Below, piece by piece: positions 15,963 through 22,651 of a stretch of DNA of 52,778 bases. The DNA is from a virus. Positions within the stretch are counted from its first letter, which is position 1. Each line of letters opens with the position of its first letter. The translations under genes and the position numbers were made by a program. The notes below the pieces were generated by a model, which made no database searches, was not told the DNA's origin, and was given only the letters and a program-made list of their open reading frames with translations. The stretch lies in the IMG/VR virus record IMGVR_UViG_3300021375_001117, positions 1-52,778 of that record; one strand, 5' to 3'.

Positions 15963-17052
15963 TAAAGATATCTACTTGTTCCCAAGGCATATCTTCTTTA
16001 CCAAAGTGTCCATAGTTAGTAGTCTTAGTCAAGTCTAATTTAAACAAATCAAATTTTTCAATTATACCTTTTGGTGTTAAATCAATGTTATTCATAAAAT
16101 AATCTGCAAACTCTTTCCTTACTTCACCATCTGCATACACATATATACTAGTTGGTTCTTTTACACCAATAGCATAACTTAATTGTACTGTGGCATTCTT
16201 TGCCTTGCCACTTGCTACAATATTCTTTGCTAAGTAACGTGCCATATAAGCCGCACTTCTGTCTACTTTGGTACAGTCTTTACCACTAAATGCTCCGCCA
16301 CCGTGTGGTGCATAACCACCATAAGTATCTACAATAATTTTTCTGCCTGTTAATCCTGTGTCTCCATCTGGGCCACCAATTACAAATCTGCCTGTTGGAT
16401 TAATTAACCATTCAGTTTTTAATAGGTGTACTTTGTCTTTAACAACGGGCAGTATAATGTCCATTACACGTTCTCTAACGTCTTCTATGCTTACTTCTTC
16501 ACTGTGCTGAGTACTACATACCACCGTCTTAATATCAATTGGTACACCCACGCCGTCGTAGTTAAATGTAACCTGTGCTTTGCTGTCAGGCCCTAACCAA
16601 TCTGCTCCATTGCGTCTAGCATTTTCTAATGCCTTTAGTATTTCGTGACTGTAATAAATTGCACTTGGCATATAGTTGGGTGTCTCATCACAGGCATAAC
16701 CAAACATTAAGCCTTGGTCACCAGCACCGAAGTCGTCGGTACCCAAAGCAATATCAGGCGATTGTCCGTGTAGTTCATTGTAAACAGCCATCTTGGCCCA
16801 ATGAAATCCATCTTGCTCATAGCCAATATCCTTAACAACGTTTCTCACAATATGTTCAATAACATCTTTATCAAACTTATCACTTTTGTATTCACCTGCT
16901 AGTGTGACCATATTTGTAGTAACTAAAGTTTCTACTGCCGCCCTGTGAGTAATCTTACCGTCGATAAGATATGTTGCTACTGCATCTGATATGTGGTCTG
17001 AAATTTTATCAGGGTGTCCACTACTAACACTTTCGCTTGTAAATTCGTACAT
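15955..17052 (-). CDS. metK: S-adenosylmethionine synthetase
   Basis: 365 residues, slightly short of the usual 380-400. Starts YEFTSESVSSGHPDKISD, contains the ATP motif GAGDQGLMFGYA near 110 and the phosphate loop GGGAFSGKDCTKVDRSAAYM near 245. It makes SAM from methionine and ATP. ATG shares its A with the mazG stop. In a phage this could feed DNA/RNA methylation or compensate for a SAM-limited host; no methyltransferase is visible in this window. Confidence 0.95.
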   Translation of the reverse strand: MYEFTSESVSSGHPDKISDHISDAVATYLIDGKITHRAAVETLVTTNMVTLAGEYKSDKFDKDVIEHIVRNVVKDIGYEQDGFHWAKMAVYNELHGQSPDIALGTDDFGAGDQGLMFGYACDETPNYMPSAIYYSHEILKALENARRNGADWLGPDSKAQVTFNYDGVGVPIDIKTVVCSTQHSEEVSIEDVRERVMDIILPVVKDKVHLLKTEWLINPTGRFVIGGPDGDTGLTGRKIIVDTYGGYAPHGGGAFSGKDCTKVDRSAAYMARYLAKNIVASGKAKNATVQLSYAIGVKEPTSIYVYADGEVRKEFADYFMNNIDLTPKGIIEKFDLFKLDLTKTTNYGHFGKEDMPWEQVDIFND

Positions 17053-17351
17053 TATAAATCTCCTTCTTTAACAAAGACTCCGTCAACCATTTTTCCTTTT
17101 CTGTCTTTGATGTCGTTATATGCTTGTTCCAAACAATCTTCGATACTGAGATTGTTTCGTTCAGCAATGTTAATTAATACTACAATCATATCACCTATAT
17201 CATCTGCTACATCATTGCCTTTACAGATATTATCACTAAGTTCGCCCATTTCTTGAATAAGTTTTGCTAGTTGATCCTTATCTGTTGCACCATCGATTAG
17301 GTTCCTGTCGTGATGCCATTGTGTAATTTTGGATATGTATTCTTCTACCAT
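17052..17351 (-). CDS. MazG-like nucleotide pyrophosphohydrolase
   Basis: 99 residues, single MazG-type domain. LAKLIQEMGELSDNI near 28 supplies the EExxE-like helix and DDIGDMIVVLINI near 50 the ExxD-like second metal helix. Such enzymes hydrolyse non-canonical or excess NTPs, or (p)ppGpp-related nucleotides in some proposals for marine phages. Coupled by one-base stop/start overlaps to the fusion gene and to metK. Confidence 0.85.
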   Translation of the reverse strand: MVEEYISKITQWHHDRNLIDGATDKDQLAKLIQEMGELSDNICKGNDVADDIGDMIVVLINIAERNNLSIEDCLEQAYNDIKDRKGKMVDGVFVKEGDL

Positions 17352-18127
17352 TATAGTTTTCCTTCTTCTCTCATTTGTTCACGTATTTTTGTAGCACTGA
17401 TATCGTGTATAGCATCGTCAAAAACTTCTTGCTCAATTTTATATCCAACATCTCTACCATACGTTATGTTTAGGAGGTTAGGTACAACCTCTATTTTTAC
17501 TTTACCAGCAAAGTTACACAAACTCTGTTGTAAGTTTTCTATAACTTCATATGCTGGAAAAGGATTCTTTTCATCTGTTGGCATATCTCTAACCATCAAA
17601 AACACTTGTCCGTGTTTGGCTAATGCTCTATCAAACAATGCTTGATGTCCAGGATGCCAAGGTTGGAATCTGCCAAGCATCTGTGTAGTAGGTGCTTTGT
17701 TATCCCAAATAAATCGTTGTCCAATTTCATAAGCAATTATTTTAGCATCTACATCACCACGTTGTTCGTGTACATTGTAGTCTGTGGCATAAGGTCTTTC
17801 AAACACTTTGTTTGTATCTTCAAACCTACCTTCTTTAATAGTGTCAATAAACACTTCATAATCTGCATCAAACTCTATTCTTGCATTTCTAAAAGGACAT
17901 ACAAAGTCTGCTATTGCTATTTTGCCTTCTGCTTCTGCTTCAGCACATAAGTCTACCATTCTTTGTTTTTGTCTGAATCTACCTTCTTCAGAAAAGTCCC
18001 AGTCGTCTGCTTCTTCTCTAACTTTATCTGCGTTGAACCAAGCAACTTTATCGCCTAAGTATTCAACTAGTCGTTCTGCTAAATATGTTTTACCACTTCC
18101 TGGTAAACCAAATATTAAAACTCTCAT
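17351..18127 (-). CDS. P-loop kinase (APS-kinase-like) fused to HxGH nucleotidyltransferase
   Basis: 258 residues, two domains. N-terminal (1-135): Walker A LIFGLPGSGKTYLAERL, FNADKVREEADDWDFSEEGR, the pattern of adenylylsulfate kinases. C-terminal (145-258): GRFQPWHPGHQALF (HxGH) and ISATKIREQM (ISxTxxR), the two signature motifs of NMN/cytidylyl/adenylyl transferases. The domain order equals that of animal PAPS synthetases (kinase then sulfurylase), but the second domain looks closer to the NMN-adenylyltransferase type; a NadR-like NAD salvage enzyme in reverse order is the main alternative. Member of the uvsW-mazG-metK-apt operon. Confidence 0.78.
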   Translation of the reverse strand: MRVLIFGLPGSGKTYLAERLVEYLGDKVAWFNADKVREEADDWDFSEEGRFRQKQRMVDLCAEAEAEGKIAIADFVCPFRNARIEFDADYEVFIDTIKEGRFEDTNKVFERPYATDYNVHEQRGDVDAKIIAYEIGQRFIWDNKAPTTQMLGRFQPWHPGHQALFDRALAKHGQVFLMVRDMPTDEKNPFPAYEVIENLQQSLCNFAGKVKIEVVPNLLNITYGRDVGYKIEQEVFDDAIHDISATKIREQMREEGKL

Positions 18128-18150
18128 CTATTCTCCATAAATTAATATTT

Positions 18151-18906
18151 TCACTGGGTAGTTTCTTCTCTCCAATCTTCTATGATGCCATCTTCTTCTA
18201 ACTGTTCAAAAGTTTGAGCATTCACATCGTGCCACTTGTTATTTAAGTAACCTACAGTAGCATAATAACCTTTTCCGGTTGTGTCGTTCCAATCGTATTC
18301 TAATTCAACTTCTTTGCCGTCATACCATACACTTTCTATAAAAGAACCCATATCAGTTTCAACTTGTTGGGTCGCTAACAACCTAGCATCAAAAGGTTCA
18401 TCTAACTCTAATTTAAAATCAAAAAACTGTCCTTTCTCTCCACTATGAAATGCTAACACAGGACTATAGTTTTCAGGATCTTCTACATCGCTGATATCTT
18501 CTGTCATATAACATTCCCTGCTACTGTAACAATAAACATTGTCAAAATCTATTTCTTCTGCATTATCGTAATCTTCTTCGCCATCTTCATTTATAGGATA
18601 AACACTTAGACCTGCATCTGCATAAGGTCCGTTGATGTGTTCTTTATCTTCATAATTAAACCAAGCACCAGGCTCAAACTCATCTGGGTCTTCTGTGGGT
18701 AAAGGCATTGCCTCTGGATCTTCTATCTCTTCAATTGTGCTAGGATCGATATCGTAGTCTGTTAGAAAATCAATTAAGTCTCCATCTCCATCTTCATCCA
18801 CAATAGGTTTCCAATAATCTACAAAGGCTTTGGATACTGTGCCAACAACACACTCTCCGCCATATCTTCCACTTACTAAATGATAATTATATTTTTTATC
18901 TGCCAT
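18151..18906 (-). CDS. Acidic conserved hypothetical protein, 251 aa
   Basis: Very acidic (many EDGDGDLIDFLTDYD-type stretches), no membrane segment, aromatic-rich C-terminal half (YDWNDTTGKGYYATVGYL). ATG follows AGGAG by eight bases. Resembles a marine T4-like phage family of unknown role. Its acidity suggests possible DNA mimicry or calcium binding, but nothing in the sequence proves this. Confidence 0.65.
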   Translation of the reverse strand: MADKKYNYHLVSGRYGGECVVGTVSKAFVDYWKPIVDEDGDGDLIDFLTDYDIDPSTIEEIEDPEAMPLPTEDPDEFEPGAWFNYEDKEHINGPYADAGLSVYPINEDGEEDYDNAEEIDFDNVYCYSSRECYMTEDISDVEDPENYSPVLAFHSGEKGQFFDFKLELDEPFDARLLATQQVETDMGSFIESVWYDGKEVELEYDWNDTTGKGYYATVGYLNNKWHDVNAQTFEQLEEDGIIEDWREETTQ

Positions 18907-18915
18907 TTTATTCTC

Positions 18916-19419
18916 CTAAAATAAATCACTGATGTCTAACACATCATTAATCTTGTTAATATCTTTGCAAAATAATGCACACCTAGGAGTGTTTCCATTC
19001 TCTAGGGGCACCGTAATCATATGTCCGTGTTTTAACTTTGGAAAAAACCATTTTACATCTTGATAAATGTTAACCACGTCCACTTGTTTCACCGTTGGTG
19101 ACTTATTCTCTAAAGGATTAAATACAGGTGTATGAAATCCTCTATTGTTTAAACTTGTTAAAGGTAGCATCTCAATTTCATTATACATATCATCATCGCA
19201 GATTGCTATGCTCCAATCAATTGGCATTTGAACTGTTCTGTCTCCTATTTTTAAAACCATTGCAGGAGAGTAAAAACTTTCTAAAAATATTAGTTGATGA
19301 AAATAGAAGTCCATCCATTCAGGATCTCCTGCGTCCATTATACAATATCTCAAATCCACATCTGAATCTGGCACGTTATCTAAATTATATGTTCTGTTTT
19401 CCACAGTCAATATGTTCAT
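18916..19419 (-). CDS. Conserved hypothetical protein next to uvsW, 167 aa
   Basis: Not assigned. Conserved-looking core: PIDWSIAICDD, EIEMLPLTSLNNRGF, IYQDVKWFFPKLKHGH, VPLENGNTPRCALFCKDINK. The same neighbour of uvsW seems familiar from marine T4-like phages. ATG overlaps the uvsW stop by four bases. Function unknown; possibly involved in replication given its place. Confidence 0.68.
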   Translation of the reverse strand: MNILTVENRTYNLDNVPDSDVDLRYCIMDAGDPEWMDFYFHQLIFLESFYSPAMVLKIGDRTVQMPIDWSIAICDDDMYNEIEMLPLTSLNNRGFHTPVFNPLENKSPTVKQVDVVNIYQDVKWFFPKLKHGHMITVPLENGNTPRCALFCKDINKINDVLDISDLF

Positions 19420-20876
19420 AAGTACTCCACTTTGGTAACTTTGAATGGATAGTTTGCTTCTTTGTAAAACTTTTTACGTTCTGTAAGATGCCTTTTACTA
19501 TATTTCAAAGTACTTGTAATATCAAAAACTTGCAAATAGTCTTTGTCTTGTGCTTTACGAATACCTCTACCGATACTTTGTATAACACGAACAAAACTTT
19601 TGCCAGGTTCTAATAAGATTAAATTAAAAATTCTAGGTATATTAATACCTGTTGATGCAACACCATATGTTGCCACTATCACTTTGTTATCCATTTTGCT
19701 GACTTCTTTGTATTCTGTTTTTCTATCAGCACTTTTCATCTCGCCACTCACAAATACCCAATCAGGATTTTGTTCGATAAGCAGTTGTCCAGTTTTAATC
19801 CTGTCAACTAATATAAGTGTGTTGCCAGAACCAGATAAGTTTCCAACCATATCAGATAAAAAGTTTATCCTCTCCGGAGATGTCACTAACCATTTTAGTT
19901 CTTGTGCATAATTACTAAAGCCTACGTGGGTATCTATTAATTGTAATACACTTATATCCAAGTTAGCAAGTACTCCTTGCTCTTGTAAATCACTAGCACT
20001 GAGTTGATTAATAACACTACCTAATGTGCTAACAACTCCTGCAAATTCATATTCTTCTTTAGGTATAGTTCCTGTTAGTCCCCAACGAATAGGAACATTA
20101 GCAAACACTCCACCTAATAAGTTTCTTAATACATCTGCTTTTGCTTTGTGTACTTCATCGACCATTACACATACGACATCTTTCATAAACTCGTCTACTG
20201 GAATTGGTGCTTCATCATTCTTTGTTTTCTTTTCTAGTATTGCTAAACTTTGCCAAGTACATATAGTGTGAGTCTTGTCATATTCTTTTCTATCGCCATA
20301 TAACACTCCTACATCTAACCCTAAGTTTTTGTAATCTTCTTCTGTTTGTGTTACTAAGTCTTTGTTAGGCACAATAACGATAGTTCTACCATATGCTTCA
20401 CACTTATGACTTAATACTGCCGTTATAAGAGTTTTACCTGCTCCGGTGGCTACTTCTTGTAAGCCTTGCAAATTGTTTAAGAAACAATTTATAATTTCTA
20501 CTTGGTAATCCCTTAAAATAACAGGCAGTCCTTCTGCAGTATGCCCTTTGGGCCAAGCAATATTATCATAGTCTGTATCTACTACAGGTGTAAATTCAAA
20601 TTTGTATGGGTGTCTGTGGTCTTCTACTTCTATATTGTATCCTTCTTTCTCCACAATAGGTAAAAGTTTATCTAGTAAGTTAAGATAACTTCTGCCACCT
20701 ATGTCGCAGAATCTCACACACCCGTCCCATCTTCCTAGTTTATATGCTGGCATATGATAAGCATAAGGTAAGAAAAACTTTAGTGCATCAGAAATCTTTC
20801 GACGTGTATGCACATCAAGGTCAGTGAATCTAACATTGACCTCGTCTTTAATTACTAATTTCGTTGTTCTTGCCAT
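19416..20876 (-). CDS. uvsW: UvsW helicase (SF2, RNA-DNA and branched-DNA helicase)
   Basis: 486 residues, close to T4 UvsW. N-terminal DNA-binding domain, then Q/Walker A region EVATGAGKTLITAVLSH near 141, DEVH box VMVDEVHKAKADVLRNLLGG near 236, motif III GLTGTIPKEE, and C-terminal motifs VIVATYGVASTGINIPR (V) and VIQSIGRGIRKAQDK (VI). It resolves R-loops and recombination intermediates, switching replication mode. It heads the long operon down to 13569; the -10 box ends only 8 bp before ATG and no Shine-Dalgarno site is visible. Confidence 0.93.
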   Translation of the reverse strand: MARTTKLVIKDEVNVRFTDLDVHTRRKISDALKFFLPYAYHMPAYKLGRWDGCVRFCDIGGRSYLNLLDKLLPIVEKEGYNIEVEDHRHPYKFEFTPVVDTDYDNIAWPKGHTAEGLPVILRDYQVEIINCFLNNLQGLQEVATGAGKTLITAVLSHKCEAYGRTIVIVPNKDLVTQTEEDYKNLGLDVGVLYGDRKEYDKTHTICTWQSLAILEKKTKNDEAPIPVDEFMKDVVCVMVDEVHKAKADVLRNLLGGVFANVPIRWGLTGTIPKEEYEFAGVVSTLGSVINQLSASDLQEQGVLANLDISVLQLIDTHVGFSNYAQELKWLVTSPERINFLSDMVGNLSGSGNTLILVDRIKTGQLLIEQNPDWVFVSGEMKSADRKTEYKEVSKMDNKVIVATYGVASTGINIPRIFNLILLEPGKSFVRVIQSIGRGIRKAQDKDYLQVFDITSTLKYSKRHLTERKKFYKEANYPFKVTKVEYL

Positions 20877-20884
20877 TGTATATT

Positions 20885-20913
20885 ATTTTATGCTCGTTTG
20901 TTTTAAATGTCAA
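20885..20913 (-). promoter_or_regulatory. Sigma-70 promoter of the uvsW operon
   Basis: TTGACA (20908-20913), 17-bp spacer, TAAAAT (20885-20890) on the minus strand. Only 8 bp separate the -10 box from ATG at 20876, so the leader is 0-3 bases. Confidence 0.88.
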
Positions 20914-20918
20914 CCTAA

Positions 20919-20947
20919 AAAAGAAAGTACCCCATAGTGGGGTACTT
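20919..20947 (-). terminator. Intrinsic terminator after the AAA+ ATPase gene
   Basis: On the minus strand AAGTACCCCA / TGGGGTACTT, a perfect 10-bp stem with a 3-base loop, followed by TCTTTTTT. It sits immediately before the uvsW promoter and isolates the two units. Confidence 0.92.
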
Positions 20948-20950
20948 CCG

Positions 20951-20983
20951 TGGTCCTCTAGGAGGTTCAGTATGCGAGGACCA
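20951..20983 (-). other. Second stem-loop with an alternative fold between ATPase stop and terminator
   Basis: TGGTCCTC / GAGGACCA form an 8-bp stem around a 17-base loop. Inside, CCTC-TAG-GAGG can pair locally instead, so two mutually exclusive hairpins are possible. May stabilise the 3' end of the ATPase mRNA or give a processed 3' UTR RNA; no known family recognised. Confidence 0.45.
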
Positions 20984-20989
20984 AACATA

Positions 20990-22021
20990 CTAAGCCATTC
21001 TCTTCATACAGGTTGTTTCAGCCAATGCCTTCCAACCCTCAGGCTTCATTTTCTTGAGGTCAGCAATCTTGAGTACCATTCTCAAACTAACTTCTCTAAG
21101 TCTTGCACTCTTCTCTACCATAAAGTCTACAACTTCTTGATTACCTTCGCCTTCAAATTTGTATTCATCAAGCATACCATCTCTAACAATTTGTTTGATT
21201 CTTAGGAACTTGTCTGAGACTTTGTTCATTTCCAAATCAATGTAGTGACATCTTGACATAAGTGCTTCTAAGTGATCCTTAATCTTCTTAGAACGAACGT
21301 TTTCAAAATCAACGTTAGTAATAAAGATTGCTGATCCTTCAAAGTCAAACCTATCTGGAATACCTTCCCTTCTCAATGCGTGGGATTCTGACTTCCAACT
21401 TACAGTTCTTTTCTTGCCTGAGTCTAAAACTGCCTTTAACATATTTAGGCAAACTTCATCAAACAATACTGTATCACAGTCATCAAATATAATAACATCT
21501 CCTTTAGCAGAGTTGTTAAACAATGTTTGGTACAAACCAATTGGAGTCATTGAACCTTTACAGAATTCTGTTTTTGGTCCTTTGCCTTTCAGTTTGTTAA
21601 ACATATCGTATTTGTCCATTTCAGTTTCAACACCAAAACTCTTACCAACACCTGGAGGGCCACTTAATATAAGTCCTCTCACAGTACCTTTGATAACTGC
21701 TCTAGTCATCTCAGTTAGTATATCGAATCTTGTTTTGATTCTGTCTAGTGCCTGTTCATCAGTTTCTTGCAGTTCTGCAGGAGTGCTTTTTTGCACTATT
21801 GCCTGTGCTTCAAACTCGTGTTCTGAAACTTTTTCAAAAGACGTAATGTCGTTGACAATAATTCTTGCACTTGGATACTTAGGTCCTAGTACTTTACTAG
21901 CATCAACTGTTAGAAACATTCCTTTCTTTCCAAAAGTAATGTCTTTGATTAATGGGAAAATGGCGTTCTTTATTGTGTTACCACGATATTTGCCAGATTT
22001 AATTTTAACGTAAGTTTGCAT
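20990..22021 (-). CDS. AAA+ ATPase
   Basis: 343 residues. Walker A GLILSGPPGVGKS near 117-129, Walker B DVIIFDDCD near 176, sensor-1 like AIFITNVDFENV near 234, arginine-rich second region (EALMSRCHYIDL). N-terminal 90 residues are a separate beta-rich domain. It is not the gp44 clamp loader; it resembles the stand-alone AAA+ ATPases of marine T4-like phages whose role (remodelling, possibly in replication) is unknown. Its unit is isolated: own sigma-70 promoter, AGGAGG site and terminator. Confidence 0.82.
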   Translation of the reverse strand: MQTYVKIKSGKYRGNTIKNAIFPLIKDITFGKKGMFLTVDASKVLGPKYPSARIIVNDITSFEKVSEHEFEAQAIVQKSTPAELQETDEQALDRIKTRFDILTEMTRAVIKGTVRGLILSGPPGVGKSFGVETEMDKYDMFNKLKGKGPKTEFCKGSMTPIGLYQTLFNNSAKGDVIIFDDCDTVLFDEVCLNMLKAVLDSGKKRTVSWKSESHALRREGIPDRFDFEGSAIFITNVDFENVRSKKIKDHLEALMSRCHYIDLEMNKVSDKFLRIKQIVRDGMLDEYKFEGEGNQEVVDFMVEKSARLREVSLRMVLKIADLKKMKPEGWKALAETTCMKRMA

Positions 22022-22061
22022 ATAACCTCCTAAAGTATGTATGTTTTAACTTATATATACT

Positions 22062-22089
22062 ATTATACGCCTATTTAGGCAAAAGTCAA
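22062..22089 (-). promoter_or_regulatory. Sigma-70 promoter of the AAA+ gene with palindrome in the spacer
   Basis: TTGACT (22084-22089), 16-bp spacer, TATAAT (22062-22067) on the minus strand. The spacer contains the 12-bp palindrome GCCTATTTAGGC (22069-22080), a possible operator. The leader of about 34 bases carries TAGGAGG. Confidence 0.85.
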
Positions 22090-22093
22090 CCGA

Positions 22094-22426
22094 CTATTTA
22101 AAAAAACTTTTAACGTTTATACCAAATAACTTCTTGTAATACTTGGCAATGCGTTCTTTAAATATAGGTTTTCTTTCTGGGTTATACTTCTTCTTGAGGG
22201 AAAGATAGTACTCTTCGCTGGATTCTATGTAAAGTTCTTCATTGGGTTCTAATTCATAACCGTTATATTCGCCACCGTTATCTCCGGAGGTTATTAGATA
22301 TCCTCCGTGTTTGTATGTTATAACCATACAACCATTTTGAGCCAGTAACGAACTTGTACTTTCATACTGTTCTATTTCTGCAAAATCTTTCGCAATACGA
22401 TTAATTTTATCAGTATACTGACTCAT
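22094..22426 (-). CDS. Hypothetical protein, 110 aa
   Basis: Not recognised. Soluble, with a central GGYLITSGDNGGEYNGYELE and a basic C-terminal third (KKKYNPERKPIFKERIAKYY). It follows the bL33-like gene after 6 bases and appears to be the last gene of that unit. No clear ribosome site. Function unknown. Confidence 0.55.
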   Translation of the reverse strand: MSQYTDKINRIAKDFAEIEQYESTSSLLAQNGCMVITYKHGGYLITSGDNGGEYNGYELEPNEELYIESSEEYYLSLKKKYNPERKPIFKERIAKYYKKLFGINVKSFFK

Positions 22427-22432
22427 TACAGT

Positions 22433-22636
22433 TTATTTTGAATGAGGAGGTAGTTTCGCTTCAACAAACCACTCGTGCTTTCTTTTTGCAGGGTTATACT
22501 TTTTAAGTCGTAACTTTCTGTTTTCTACTGTGAGTGTTCTTGTTTTGACAGCCGTGTAATGATATGTATGGTGATCTCTAGTCTCACCTTCTGGTATCAT
22601 ATAAACTAACGTTCTTCTTTTATCTTTCTTTGCCAT
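22433..22636 (-). CDS. Ribosomal protein bL33 homologue
   Basis: 67 residues; bacterial bL33 is about 50-56. The C-terminal half matches the family pattern: YHYTAVKTRTLTVENRKLRL followed by KKYNPAKRKHEWFVEAKL (compare FYTTxKNKRTxPxKLELKKYDPxxRKHVxYxEAK). No cysteines, so the zinc-independent form. The N-terminal 20 residues and the short C-terminal tail (PPHSK) are extra. bL33 lies near the E site of the 50S subunit. A phage copy could replace the host protein in ribosomes during infection (inference). The start lies 10 bases after the receptor stop; GGTAAATA is seen upstream. Confidence 0.75.
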   Translation of the reverse strand: MAKKDKRRTLVYMIPEGETRDHHTYHYTAVKTRTLTVENRKLRLKKYNPAKRKHEWFVEAKLPPHSK

Positions 22637-22643
22637 AGTTACT

Positions 22644-22651
22644 TATTTACC
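22644..22651 (-). promoter_or_regulatory. Possible late promoter before bL33
   Basis: GGTAAATA on the minus strand, 7 bp before ATG at 22636, overlapping the receptor stop codon. Spacing and +1 base deviate from the other late promoters, so this is weak. Confidence 0.3.

Noticed and set aside
21414-22013. Plus-strand open frame of 199 codons
   Set aside because: Antisense to the AAA+ ATPase, whose Walker motifs are intact.
20990-22021. AAA+ ATPase as gp44 clamp loader
   Set aside because: It lacks clamp-loader SRC and overall layout; the separate N-terminal domain and stand-alone unit do not fit gp44.
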